A stretch of DNA of 64,000 nucleotides from G020354025 sp964621455 (GCA_964621455.1 CAZULW010000007.1:10507-74506), one strand, 5' to 3'; shown: positions 51,490 to 59,991, counted from the stretch's first letter. Program-made: numbers and translations. Notes: generated by a model not told the origin, from the sequence alone.

Positions 51490-52419
51490 TCACGACCCGG
51501 ATTGTGACTCTCCGTGCCCACGACCCCACAGCATGGGAAAAATATGCAGCACCCCCGGCAGCAGTGCCTTCAGGCTTTCCCTGGCACCTCTGGAGCTTCC
51601 CGGCAGATTGATGATCAGGGTGGTCCCGATAGTCCCGGCCATCTCCCGGGAGAGCATGGCATAGGGTGTCCGGTCGGAACCGTAGCGCCGCATGACTTCC
51701 ACGATGCCCGGAGCCACCCTTTCCAGGATCGGCGCCGTGGCTTCCGGGGTGACGTCCCGGGGACCAAAACCGGTCCCCCCGGTGGTGATGATCAGATCGT
51801 AGCCCTCATCTTTTGCCAGCGACTGCAGTCGGTCCCGGATCAACTGCTGGTCATCGGGTAGAATGTCGTAGGTGGCAACGTTTACCGGTTGGTCTTTCAA
51901 CAGCTCCTTGATGGCTTCGCCTGACTCATCCTTACGCTTCCCCTGGCAAGTGGCATCCGATATCACCACCACGGCTGTTTTCAAGGGGGCGTCGAACGAC
52001 TCCCGGTACTGCGATTTTCCTCCCCGTTTCTCCACCACCTTGATGCCGGTGATCTCCAGGCCATCGTCCAGTGGTTTGAGCATATCATAAGCGTTCAGCA
52101 GCGCTGCCGATACTGCCGTCAGGGCCTCCATTTCCACCCCGGTTTTCCAGACCGATTCAACCTCGGCGGTTACTTTCAGACCGGATTCCACTATCTGAGC
52201 ATCCACCTCGATCCAGTCCAGGGGGATGGGATGGCAGAACACAATCCAATCGCTGGTCCGCTTGGCGGCGGTGATTCCCGCGATCCGGGCCGTGCCGAGG
52301 ACGTCCCCCTTGGGTATCGAGTTCGACCGGACCCGGTCCAGCGTCTCTTCCCCCGCTCCCAAGAATCCCTCTGCTCGGGCGTAGCGCAGGGTGTGCGACT
52401 TGGGGCTGACATTGATCAT
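51490..52419 (-). CDS. moaC: bifunctional MoaC / MogA-MoaB fusion protein
   Basis: 309 aa made of two domains. Residues about 1-150 are MoaC, cyclic pyranopterin monophosphate synthase (FCHPIPLDWIEVDAQI, GVEMEALTAVSAALLNAYDMLK). Residues about 155-309 are MogA/MoaB, molybdopterin adenylyltransferase (AVVVISDATCQGKRKDESGEAI, DLIITTGGTGFGPRDVTPEAT, MLSREMAGTIGTTLIINLPGS). Such fusions are known in several phyla. One protein thus serves the second and the penultimate steps of cofactor synthesis. Confidence 0.95.
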   Translation of the reverse strand: MINVSPKSHTLRYARAEGFLGAGEETLDRVRSNSIPKGDVLGTARIAGITAAKRTSDWIVFCHPIPLDWIEVDAQIVESGLKVTAEVESVWKTGVEMEALTAVSAALLNAYDMLKPLDDGLEITGIKVVEKRGGKSQYRESFDAPLKTAVVVISDATCQGKRKDESGEAIKELLKDQPVNVATYDILPDDQQLIRDRLQSLAKDEGYDLIITTGGTGFGPRDVTPEATAPILERVAPGIVEVMRRYGSDRTPYAMLSREMAGTIGTTLIINLPGSSRGARESLKALLPGVLHIFPMLWGRGHGESQSGS

Positions 52420-52431
52420 GAAATGGCCTCT

Positions 52432-53637
52432 CTACCGCCGGAATGAAACCTTGATGCCACGCTGCAGGCGCCCGACCAGATTGTGGACCGGCTTGATCAA
52501 CAGAATGCGTTCCATGAGCAGGCCTACCATCAGTGCCAGCGCCAGATGATGGGTGGCGAAGGATATTCCCCCCACCGTGAGGGCGACGATCCAGTCTCCG
52601 GTCCTGTCCAGCCGCCCGACCAGGCTGATCATGGCCCAGCTGTTCATTAATAATAGAGCTCCTAAAACCGGAACAGGGATGAGGAACAGGAAACCGCTCA
52701 GTCCGTCCACCAGGGCCACCGTTATCAATGCTGCTCCCAGAAAGATAGTCGTTCCCCCTGTCCGGCCGCCAAGGCGCGCATGGGCCGCAATGCCCCCGGC
52801 CCCGTGGCAGATGGGGAAGCCTCCCAACAGTCCGATGAAGACATTGCTCACGCCGATAGACCCGCCCAGTTTTTGGACGGTTACTCTATTGGAGCGCGCG
52901 GGCCATAGCTCGTGACAGAGATCATTGGCGGCGAAAATGGCATTCCCCAGGGTTAAAGGCAGCTGGGGCAAGATCAGGAGGATAAAGACATCCGGAATAA
53001 GTTGCCAGTTCGGTAAGGCCAATGCCAGAAGTCCACCGCCCTGGACTGCGGGCCCCGGCGATACGCCCGCCATGATCCCGACTGCCAAACCGGCCGCCAG
53101 GATGAGCAGGCCCACAGGCTTTCCCAGCACTAGTTGTCCGCCATACAGCAGCAGGAACACACCCGATAGCAGCAATATGGCTGTATAGCTTGAGTCGGTC
53201 GGCGCTCCTAAGAAGAAGGCATGCTCACCAACCAGGGCAATGGCCTTCTGTGCCAGCAGCAGACCGATCCCCAATTGGACCCCCCGTATCAGGGCCGGCG
53301 AAAACCACCGCTGCAGCCACACAATAAGGCCGGTACCGGTCAGCAGGAGCAGGAGCAGACCATACATGATTGCGGTGGTGGCCAGGGTATCCTGGGAGAA
53401 GCCGGCAGTGATGGCAATCACTGCCATGGCCTTCAAGGGCTGGACGCTGATCGGCACCTTGAAATACCATCCCGTCGCTACATAGACCAGGCCCCAGAGT
53501 AAAAATAGTCTGGCGGCGGGGAACCCATTGAAGACCACGAGGGCGAACGCCAGCGGGAGGGCCGTGCCCAAATCACCTAAAGCGCCACTAAGCTCCGATA
53601 AACCAAAGCGGTTGCGGAATTGTTTCTGCAAGAGCAC
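52432..53637 (-). CDS. MOT1-type molybdate transporter
   Basis: 401 aa with about ten membrane segments. The N-terminal FGLSELSGALGDLGTALPLAFAL and the following VPISVQPLKAMAVIAI are signatures of the MOT1 family (a SulP relative), known to move molybdate in plants and algae. Its place inside the cofactor operon supports molybdate as cargo. It lies 8 bases before the end of moaA and 12 bases before moaC in transcription order. Confidence 0.88.
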   Translation of the reverse strand: MLLQKQFRNRFGLSELSGALGDLGTALPLAFALVVFNGFPAARLFLLWGLVYVATGWYFKVPISVQPLKAMAVIAITAGFSQDTLATTAIMYGLLLLLLTGTGLIVWLQRWFSPALIRGVQLGIGLLLAQKAIALVGEHAFFLGAPTDSSYTAILLLSGVFLLLYGGQLVLGKPVGLLILAAGLAVGIMAGVSPGPAVQGGGLLALALPNWQLIPDVFILLILPQLPLTLGNAIFAANDLCHELWPARSNRVTVQKLGGSIGVSNVFIGLLGGFPICHGAGGIAAHARLGGRTGGTTIFLGAALITVALVDGLSGFLFLIPVPVLGALLLMNSWAMISLVGRLDRTGDWIVALTVGGISFATHHLALALMVGLLMERILLIKPVHNLVGRLQRGIKVSFRR

Positions 53638-53644
53638 TTAATGC

Positions 53645-54631
53645 CTACCCGCCGATAGTTACCATGCTGTGGAAGGTTGATCTCTGGTGAGCCCGTTCGG
53701 CATCAAACCCGTCGCTCAAGCGCTGATCAACAACCCCCCTGATGGCCCGTTTTATGGTGGCGTCACTTTTTCCTGCACGGAGTAGGGCCCCTAAGTCCAG
53801 CACCGGGCGGCCATATAGACAGGTCAACAGCTCGCCCCGCGCGGAGAGTCGTAGGCGCGAACAGACATCGCAAAAGCGGCGTGAATAGCCGTAAATGATC
53901 CCGACATGCCCCTGAAAATCGGGCACCCGGAACAATGTCGCCACGGCCAATTTCCCGTTCGAGACCGGCTCAATATAAAATTGCCGTCTCAGCCTGGCGA
54001 GAATGTCATCACCGCTTAGCAGCGACTTATATCGTCCTCCGGCACCATCGAACGGCATCGGTTCAATAAAGCGTACGGTCCATCTCCGATCCCTGGTGAG
54101 GCGAACAAAATCGGGGATTTCGTGATCGTTGATCCCGGCTATCACCACCACGTTGATCTTTACCTTGAATCCCAGGGTATCGGCCCTGTTAATAGCTTGA
54201 AGGATCTTTTCGAAATCCCGGCGCCGGGTAATAGTATAGAAGGTATCAGCATTCAGGGTATCCAGACTGATGTTCAGGCGACGCACTCCGGTCTGTTTGA
54301 GCGCGTCCAGGTAGTCCGCCAACAACGTACCATTGGTGGTGATGCCGATCTCAGGACAATCCGGGAGATGAGACAATTCCACTAAAAATGGCAGCAGCCC
54401 TTTGCGTACAAACGGCTCACCCCCGGTGATCCGGATTTTTTCCACTCCGAGTTCCACGAAAATCCGGCACAGGCGCTGCAATTCCTCCCAGGTGAGAATC
54501 TCATCTCGACGCATATTTGTTACGCCCTCTGCCGGCATGCAATATCGGCAGCGTAAATTGCATCGATCCGTGACAGCTAGACGGAGATAATTCATCCGGC
54601 GGCCGTGATTATCCACCAACGGCTGCATCAT
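53645..54631 (-). CDS. moaA: GTP 3',8-cyclase MoaA
   Basis: About 328 aa from the ATG at 54631 preceded by GGAG; a TTG at 54652 would add seven residues. The radical-SAM motif CNLRCRYC is present near residue 25, followed by ITGGEPFVRKGLLPF (the GGEP motif). The second [4Fe-4S] site, CDVCSRLRLSARGELLTC, is near 255, and the essential double glycine ends the protein (TIGG). It makes the first intermediate of molybdopterin from GTP. Confidence 0.96.
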   Translation of the reverse strand: MMQPLVDNHGRRMNYLRLAVTDRCNLRCRYCMPAEGVTNMRRDEILTWEELQRLCRIFVELGVEKIRITGGEPFVRKGLLPFLVELSHLPDCPEIGITTNGTLLADYLDALKQTGVRRLNISLDTLNADTFYTITRRRDFEKILQAINRADTLGFKVKINVVVIAGINDHEIPDFVRLTRDRRWTVRFIEPMPFDGAGGRYKSLLSGDDILARLRRQFYIEPVSNGKLAVATLFRVPDFQGHVGIIYGYSRRFCDVCSRLRLSARGELLTCLYGRPVLDLGALLRAGKSDATIKRAIRGVVDQRLSDGFDAERAHQRSTFHSMVTIGG

Positions 54632-54671
54632 GAAGCTACTTTCTCCGGGCAACGGTTAAAGATATTTGATC

Positions 54672-56825
54672 TCAGCCACGTTGAATCGCGTCTTTGATTC
54701 GTTCCGGGGTCATAGGGAGCTGATACAATCGTGCTCCGATAGCATCGAATATTGCGTTGGCAATTAATGCACCCATACAAATGATTGCTGGTTCCCCGCC
54801 TCCCTGGGGAGGGGAATCTGCTGCCTCAATCAGCACGGTATCGATTTTTGGCACCCAGGAGAATCGTGGGATTTCATAGGTATCGAAATTGAGGTCAAAG
54901 ATTTCTCCGCCCTTAAAATGAATCTCCTCGGTCAGAGCATAACCTAATCCCATTGTGATACACCCTTCTACCTGCAACTTTGCTCCCTCCGGATTGATCA
55001 CCAGACCCATGTCTTGAGCGCAGACGACACGTTTGACCTGCACTTCGCCACTCTTCTTATCGACTTCGACCTCAGCCATGTGTGCGACATAGGTGCCCGA
55101 ATCAGTACCACAGGCTAAACCGTAGCCGCGACCACTTGGCGCCTTTGATGGAGTCCAATTGAATTTCTCCGCCGCTGCCTCAAGAACTCCCCGCATTTTT
55201 TCATTCTTCAGATTCTTCAGACGGAATTCCAGTGGATCCATCCCCGCCTTAGAGGCCATAATGTCGATCTGTGATTCCCTGGCAAAGGTATTCGTGTTGT
55301 TTGCAGGTGCCCGCCATGCCCCTGTTCCAAAAGGATGGGATCCTGCAGTGCCTCGCCCCCCGGATCCATGCACCATTGTGCGATGATGAGGGATATCATA
55401 GTATTGCTGAGAGCCCCTTCCCCCTGCAAAGTAGACCCCATAATCCCATAGAGAAATCTTACCGGAATTAGTGACTCCCGACGTTATCTTGACCACCGCC
55501 GCCGGCCGGAACGTATCATAGAAGAACTCCTCCGCACGGCTCCAGGCAACCTGGACGGGTTTCCCGGTCAGTTTTGTTAAACGGGCCGCTTCTACACCCT
55601 GTTGGTTTCGGGACTTGCCACCAAATCCTCCGCCTACATAAGGAGTGATAACGCGTACTTTTTCCGAAGGAATACCCAGCCTCCCGGCAGCTTCATCCTT
55701 CAGCCCGAAAGGGCTCTGAGTAGATGCCCAGATCGTGACTTTGCCTTCTTCGATTTGAGCTGTAGCGGTATGAGTCTCAATAGTGGCATGAGCGACATAG
55801 CTGTTCAGATATCTTTCCTCAATAACGGTATCAGAGGCTTTCCGCCCTTCCATCAGATTCCCACCGCTCGCGACGATTTCCCCTCTCTGTGCCGCCTTGA
55901 GCAGGTGATTGAAGATAGTCTTGTCGTCTACATCCAGGTCGGGTGAGTCATATTCTGCCTTGACCTTGGCAATGGCTTTTTCGGCCACGTCCGGATATTC
56001 ATGGAGAACGGCAATAAAGTCTCCATCCCGGATGACCTGAGCGCCATTTATTTCCTTCACAGCCGACGTGTCCACACTGGTTAATGTCGCGCCATGCGCT
56101 GGTGGTCTCAGAATCCTCGCATATAACATGCCGGGTAGGCGTATGTCTCCAGCGTACTTCGCTTCACCGGTCACCTTTTCGGGTGCGTCCCGACGCAGGA
56201 CCGGCTTGTTCACCAGTCTGAATTCCGAGAAATTCTTCACCGGAGGCTGCTGCTTAAGGTGTCTCTCAATCCTCTTGCCCTTCGCCAACTCAGCATAGGT
56301 CACCCGATTTTTCCTGTTCCTCTTGTCAAATACTACTCCGGCGTCAACGTCCAGCCGATCGATCGGCAGTTTGAGGTTTTCGGCCGCTAATTCCATTAGT
56401 ACCGCCTTTGCCTCCGCGATGGCAGCCCTGAAGGGAGGGCCGAAGGAGCGAGTCGTCTGGGACCCCCAGGTACCCCTGTCCCAAGGACAGAGGTCCGTGT
56501 CACCCATGATCAGCTCGACGGATTCCAGGGGGACATCCAGTTCATCGGCCAGCATCTGGGCCAGAGAAGTGATGACGCCCTGTCCCATCTCGATCTTCCC
56601 CGTAAACCCCGTGATTTTCCCGTCCTCGCCGATCAGGAGAAAAGCATTGAAGTCAGTGGGCAGCCTGCTACCGCCGCGTCTCTGACCGCGGAGGGCGAGG
56701 GGGCCGCCAATGGTGAAGAGCACAAATATGCCGCCGCCGAAGAGCTTGAGGAATTCGCGCCGGTCAAAAGTGGTATGGGTCGTTGTATCGCTGAAATCAA
56801 GGTCCGGGTATTTGTCTTCCTTCAT
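54672..56825 (-). CDS. molybdenum hydroxylase large subunit (isoquinoline oxidoreductase / xanthine dehydrogenase family), Tat-exported
   Basis: 717 aa from the ATG at 56825, which follows AAAGGAG and gives MKEDKYPDL; a longer frame overlaps the small subunit. A twin-arginine-like signal (FDRREFLKLFGGGIFVLFTIGGPLAL, residues about 20-45) predicts export. Cofactor-binding blocks include TGKIEMGQGVITSLAQMLADELDV near 80, STQSPFGLKDEAAGRLGI and VITPYVGGGFGGKSRNQQGVEAARL near 390, GTGAWRAPANNTNTFARESQIDIMA and GGGEPAIICMGALIANAIFDAIG at the end, whose Glu is the active-site base. With only a [2Fe-2S] partner and no FAD subunit, it resembles IorAB-type enzymes that feed electrons to a periplasmic acceptor. 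Substrate unknown, an aldehyde or N-heterocycle being usual. Confidence 0.9.
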   Translation of the reverse strand: MKEDKYPDLDFSDTTTHTTFDRREFLKLFGGGIFVLFTIGGPLALRGQRRGGSRLPTDFNAFLLIGEDGKITGFTGKIEMGQGVITSLAQMLADELDVPLESVELIMGDTDLCPWDRGTWGSQTTRSFGPPFRAAIAEAKAVLMELAAENLKLPIDRLDVDAGVVFDKRNRKNRVTYAELAKGKRIERHLKQQPPVKNFSEFRLVNKPVLRRDAPEKVTGEAKYAGDIRLPGMLYARILRPPAHGATLTSVDTSAVKEINGAQVIRDGDFIAVLHEYPDVAEKAIAKVKAEYDSPDLDVDDKTIFNHLLKAAQRGEIVASGGNLMEGRKASDTVIEERYLNSYVAHATIETHTATAQIEEGKVTIWASTQSPFGLKDEAAGRLGIPSEKVRVITPYVGGGFGGKSRNQQGVEAARLTKLTGKPVQVAWSRAEEFFYDTFRPAAVVKITSGVTNSGKISLWDYGVYFAGGRGSQQYYDIPHHRTMVHGSGGRGTAGSHPFGTGAWRAPANNTNTFARESQIDIMASKAGMDPLEFRLKNLKNEKMRGVLEAAAEKFNWTPSKAPSGRGYGLACGTDSGTYVAHMAEVEVDKKSGEVQVKRVVCAQDMGLVINPEGAKLQVEGCITMGLGYALTEEIHFKGGEIFDLNFDTYEIPRFSWVPKIDTVLIEAADSPPQGGGEPAIICMGALIANAIFDAIGARLYQLPMTPERIKDAIQRG

Positions 56826-56827
56826 AG

Positions 56828-57304
56828 CTACTTCGCTCCTTTCATTTCTCGGGCCGCGGTCTGGACGGCCTGGATAACTCTGCCATAGGAGCCGCATCGA
56901 CATAAATTCCTATCCATGCTCCGGACGATTTCTTGTGGCGTAGGTTGAGGGCTTTTACGCAATAGACCATAGGCATTGAGGATCATCCCCGGAGTACAGA
57001 ACCCGCACTGCAGTGCATCATGTTCGATGAATGCCTTCTGTAGTGGATGGAGCTGTCCATTCTTCGCCAGGCCTTCGATGGTGGTGACTTTTTTCCCCTG
57101 GACGCGGGGTATCGGATAGACGCACGACCGGACCGGCTGCTCATCCACAAGAACGGTACAGGACCCGCAGAGGCCCTTCCCGCAGCCGAACTTCGTTCCC
57201 GTAAGGCCGATATCGGTGCGCAAAACCCATATAAGCCTTCGCTCACTGTCCAATGTCAGCTCCACGGGTTTATCGTTGAGTGTAAAACGGATGGTCTCTA
57301 CCAT
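56828..57304 (-). CDS. molybdenum hydroxylase small [2Fe-2S] subunit
   Basis: 158 aa, the typical length of CoxS/IorA-type subunits. The plant-type cluster is bound by CGKGLCGSCTVLVD...VRSC (residues about 41-61) and the second cluster by QCGFCTPGMI and NLCRCGSY in the helical C-terminal half. It passes electrons from the molybdenum site. It is the first gene of the nine-gene operon; a conserved promoter cassette stands about 67 bases upstream. It has no signal of its own and probably rides out with the Tat-tagged large subunit. Confidence 0.95.
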   Translation of the reverse strand: MVETIRFTLNDKPVELTLDSERRLIWVLRTDIGLTGTKFGCGKGLCGSCTVLVDEQPVRSCVYPIPRVQGKKVTTIEGLAKNGQLHPLQKAFIEHDALQCGFCTPGMILNAYGLLRKSPQPTPQEIVRSMDRNLCRCGSYGRVIQAVQTAAREMKGAK

Positions 57305-57371
57305 ATTCAGGTTCCTTGCTTAATTTCTGGGTGGTGTACATCGTCAAAATAATGTGGATTAACTATTTTGA

Positions 57372-57400
57372 AAATTAAGAGACGCATCTTGCGATTCCAA
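57372..57400 (-). promoter_or_regulatory. promoter cassette of the molybdenum operon
   Basis: Minus strand: -35 TTGGAA (57400-57395), 17-base spacer ending gatgcgtctct, -10 TAATTT (57377-57372). The leader begins with a 20-base block (AATCCACATTATTTTGACGA, 57360-57341) identical to that before purU. The upstream palindrome is weak here (tgctctgacggg). Confidence 0.62.
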
Positions 57401-57747
57401 GTGTTCCCCGTCAGAGCAAAGTGGACCAAAAATAACTGAACCAGGGTTATGAAAATGTCAAACTGCCCGCGCATGCGGGTGTTCGAAATGAACGAAAGGG
57501 TATGCCGGTCTCTTTCCATCTCGATAAGCAGCTTTTAATGAACAGAAAAAAATGGTTGAAACCGTATCCGGGGGAGCCCACCTACTTCAGCAGCACCAGC
57601 TTGATGCTTTAGCGATGACACGCCCACCCCTGATGTGCGGATGATCAAGCAATAAGCGTTTCTGATGAAGCGGGCCGACAACCTTGGCTCTTGTCGACTC
57701 CTCTACAATATAAGATGTTGAGCGTCATCTGTCACCGTCAGGGATAA

Positions 57748-57778
57748 CCCGGTCGGTGCTATCGATCATGACACCGGG
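57748..57778. terminator. hairpin downstream of the flavin reductase gene
   Basis: Stem cccggt / accggg around a 19-base loop with partial internal pairing, within 5 bases of the flavin reductase stop codon. The T run is on the plus side only, so its role in ending the minus-strand transcript is uncertain. Confidence 0.3.
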
Positions 57779-57781
57779 CTT

Positions 57782-58357
57782 TTAAGTTTTCTTATAAACG
57801 TCCCCTAATGAAAAAGCAGTCCCAAGTTGTCTTCCAATGCTGTAGTATTTTCCTTGATCAGGTGCATAAAGAAAGGGTTTGATCAGCTCAATACTGGGGC
57901 GACTATGCCTGTTAAGCACGGATTCATCAGCCTTTATGTCCAGGATCTCCCCGATAAACTGGGTATGCCGGCCTATTTCGTGGATTTGGATAACCTTGCA
58001 TTCTAATATGAATGGGAATTCTTTCACGTAGGGTGCATCAACCAGGTCGCTTTTAATCGCTGTTAGTCCAGTATCTGCTAACTTATCTGTTTCCCGTCCG
58101 GAGATATTACCAAAATAGTCAGCTTCTTTAATGTAGGTTTCTGAAGGCAGACTGATGGTAAATGCCTTTCTGTCCATCAGGCATCCATAAGTATAGGTAG
58201 ACTTTCTGAGGGATACGGCCACACAAGGCGGAGTGGTACAGCATATCCCGCCCCAGGAGGCGGCCATGACGTTTGGCTTTCCATTACTGTCATAGGTGCC
58301 GACAATAAAAACAGGCGTTGGATAAACAATCGGCTTGGCGCCAATGGATTTCATCAT
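57782..58357 (-). CDS. flavin reductase-like FMN-binding protein
   Basis: 191 aa, split-barrel flavin reductase domain: PTPVFIVGTYDSNGKPNVMAAS at the start, CVAVSLRKSTYTYGCLMDRKAFTISLPSE, YFGNISGRETDKLADTGL and CKVIQIHEIGRHTQFIGEIL. This two-component reductase/flavoredoxin type, common in anaerobes, carries electrons through bound FMN; partner unknown. The ATG follows AAGGAGACC. It has its own copy of the promoter cassette about 80 bases upstream. Confidence 0.88.
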   Translation of the reverse strand: MMKSIGAKPIVYPTPVFIVGTYDSNGKPNVMAASWGGICCTTPPCVAVSLRKSTYTYGCLMDRKAFTISLPSETYIKEADYFGNISGRETDKLADTGLTAIKSDLVDAPYVKEFPFILECKVIQIHEIGRHTQFIGEILDIKADESVLNRHSRPSIELIKPFLYAPDQGKYYSIGRQLGTAFSLGDVYKKT

Positions 58358-58436
58358 TACCGGTCTCCTTGTATTAGAATATTAGAATTTGCGTACCGAT
58401 GCTCGTCTTCATAGCCTTTTAGACACTTCGGGTTAA

Positions 58437-58465
58437 AAACTAAGAGAGACATTCTGCCATTCCAA
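58437..58465 (-). promoter_or_regulatory. promoter cassette of the flavin reductase gene
   Basis: Minus strand: -35 TTGGAA (58465-58460), 17-base spacer tggcagaatgtctctct, -10 TAGTTT (58442-58437). The palindrome ggacgcttcagatcaggcgc lies upstream at 58474-58494. The leader is about 79 bases. Confidence 0.65.
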
Positions 58466-58506
58466 GGTTTTTAGCTGCGCCTGATCTGAAGCGTCCTTCG
58501 CACGAT

Positions 58507-58569
58507 CATCGCCCGGCGGGGGTGACGCCTGAGTACTCCAACTCCATCAAGATGCTGCTATTAAGATAA
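58507..58569 (+). pseudogene. decayed C-terminal sorting-domain tail
   Basis: The frame PAGVTPEYSNSIKMLLLR then TAA mirrors the end of the secreted protein at 2.2-4.6 kb (TAGITPQYTKSIKMVLLK). No upstream coding sequence remains; the palindrome end of a promoter cassette lies just before it. Confidence 0.6.
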
Positions 58570-58858
58570 GCATTAGCATAGTCCCGCAGACCCAGGGCGT
58601 ACACGCCCTGCGGGGAGCCATGCGGGGCGGCTGCTGAAGTAGGAGAGGGTGCACTGCCATATACAGCGGGCTCCAGAAAATGTTAGGGCTTTTCTCATGT
58701 GGCTCAGGGCGAAATTCCCGCAGGAGCGTGATAGGCTCCCCGCCGACAGATGGATTATATCCCTCAGGATGCGGGGTTTCCGCCAGCTGCCGGACTCTCC
58801 CGTCGTGAAATACAAAATGGGTCAGGGAAATGGGGCCGGCCACCGCCTCTGGCGGGAT
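58547..58858 (-). pseudogene. coding-like fragment of unknown origin
   Basis: A minus-strand frame reads GPISLTHFVFHDGRVRQLAE, TPHPEGYNPSVGGEPITLLR and so on. The amino-acid pattern looks protein-like, but there is no ATG, no ribosome-binding site, and the 3' end runs into the sorting-tail remnant. I do not recognise the parent. Confidence 0.25.
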
Positions 58859-58951
58859 TCAATTTGACCAACGGTGACCTGTCATGACCAAGACTAGGGT
58901 GGCGCACGCAAATGGAGCGAAAGACGCTTCAGTTGAGGCGTCAATAAAATC

Positions 58952-58980
58952 TTGTAATTGAGGAATGTCCCTCTTAGTTT
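58952..58980 (+). promoter_or_regulatory. promoter cassette of purU
   Basis: -35 TTGTAA (58952-58957), 17-base spacer ttgaggaatgtccctct, -10 TAGTTT (58975-58980). A 20-base palindrome GACGCTTCAGTTGAGGCGTC at 58923-58942 lies immediately upstream. The start codon is 40 bases beyond the -10; the leader contains the 20-base block shared with the molybdenum operon. Confidence 0.68.
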
Positions 58981-59020
58981 TTACCTAACTAATCCACATT
59001 ATTTTGACGAGGAGCAGGCT

Positions 59021-59872
59021 ATGGCAACAGCAATCATTAAACTCCACTGCAAAGATGTAGAAGGGATCGTTTACAACGTTTCAAAATTTATTTTCGATGC
59101 CGGTGGAAATATTATTGAGTCCCGACAGTACAAGGAAGAGCTGGACGACCTCTTCTTCATGCGTGTCCATTTCGATCTGTCCAAGGTCACTTCCTCCCGC
59201 CCACAATTGGAAAAGGATTTAGCACAAGTGGCGGATAAGTTTGGCATGGACAACGAAATCAGTTATTCCGATAACCGCAAACGAATGGCCATCATGGTCT
59301 CCAAATATGACCATTGTTTGTATGATTTATTCCTGCGACACCAGTACGGAGAAATGGATGCCGATATCGCCTTGGTGGTAAGCAATCATCCCGATCTGCA
59401 GCCGGTTGCCGCACATTTTAACACGCCCTACTTCCATATTCCCGTCGATAAAGAAAGTAAGGAGGAGGCGAAAGAAAAAGCGCTTGAACTTTTCCGGCAA
59501 CACCAAGTGGATTTTGTGGTGCCGGCCCGCTATATGCAAATACTCACGCCTGTCCTTCTGGACGCCTATCCCAATAGAATCATCAACGTCCACCACGGTT
59601 TCTTGCCGGCCTTCGTTGGGGGAAAAGCCTATCACCAGGCATACGAGAAAGGTGTAAAAATCATCGGTGCCACCAGCCACTATGTCACCAGGGACCTGGA
59701 TATGGGGCCCATCATTGAACAGGAGACTATCCGCGTCGATTCATCTCACAGCATTCGCGATATGCAACGTATGGGGCGCGACATCGAACGACAGGTCTTG
59801 GCAAAAGCTGTCAAGGCCCATATCGAAGACCGGATTATGGTCTACCGTAACCGGACCCTTATTTTTCATTGA
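59021..59872 (+). CDS. purU: formyltetrahydrofolate deformylase PurU
   Basis: 283 aa from the ATG at 59021, preceded by GAGGAGC; a longer frame from 58958 would cover the promoter leader. N-terminal ACT domain (ATAIIKLHCKDVEGIVYNVSKFIFDAGGNIIES) and C-terminal formyl-transferase-like domain (IALVVSNHPDLQPVAAHF; VVPARYMQILTP; IINVHHGFLPAFVGGKAYHQAYEKGVKIIGATSHYV; DLDMGPIIEQE). It hydrolyses 10-formyl-THF to THF and formate, balancing one-carbon pools and glycine. Cytoplasmic. The strong promoter cassette upstream groups it with redox genes. Confidence 0.95.
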   Translation: MATAIIKLHCKDVEGIVYNVSKFIFDAGGNIIESRQYKEELDDLFFMRVHFDLSKVTSSRPQLEKDLAQVADKFGMDNEISYSDNRKRMAIMVSKYDHCLYDLFLRHQYGEMDADIALVVSNHPDLQPVAAHFNTPYFHIPVDKESKEEAKEKALELFRQHQVDFVVPARYMQILTPVLLDAYPNRIINVHHGFLPAFVGGKAYHQAYEKGVKIIGATSHYVTRDLDMGPIIEQETIRVDSSHSIRDMQRMGRDIERQVLAKAVKAHIEDRIMVYRNRTLIFH

Positions 59873-59991
59873 AAGAAAAGTTCCATCTTATACATAGAGG
59901 TCAGCCATGTGCCTTTTGAATAGCGTTTCGGTAATCCGCTTCCTCGTCAAAGTCTGCCCACTGCCAGGCTCGCCGGACCCCGCACCTCCCG

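Larger units (their letters stand above)
57305..57781. other. intergenic region with promoter cassette
   Basis: 477 bases: the leader and promoter cassette of the molybdenum operon to about 57425, then unremarkable DNA with a short palindrome (cccgcgcatgcggg) near 57466 and a hairpin at 57748-57778. No gene. I looked for the conserved molybdenum-cofactor riboswitch layout in the leader and did not recognise one. Confidence 0.6.
58358..59020. other. intergenic region between divergent genes
   Basis: 663 bases between the flavin reductase and purU. It holds a promoter cassette at each end and, between them, a decayed sorting-domain tail (58507-58569) and a coding-like minus-strand fragment (58547-58858). 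No intact gene. Confidence 0.6.

Noticed and set aside
57305..57371. Molybdenum-cofactor riboswitch in the leader of the molybdenum operon
   Set aside because: The leader is only about 65 bases and shows none of the extended multi-stem layout known for that riboswitch; the conserved part is shared with purU, which is not a molybdenum gene.
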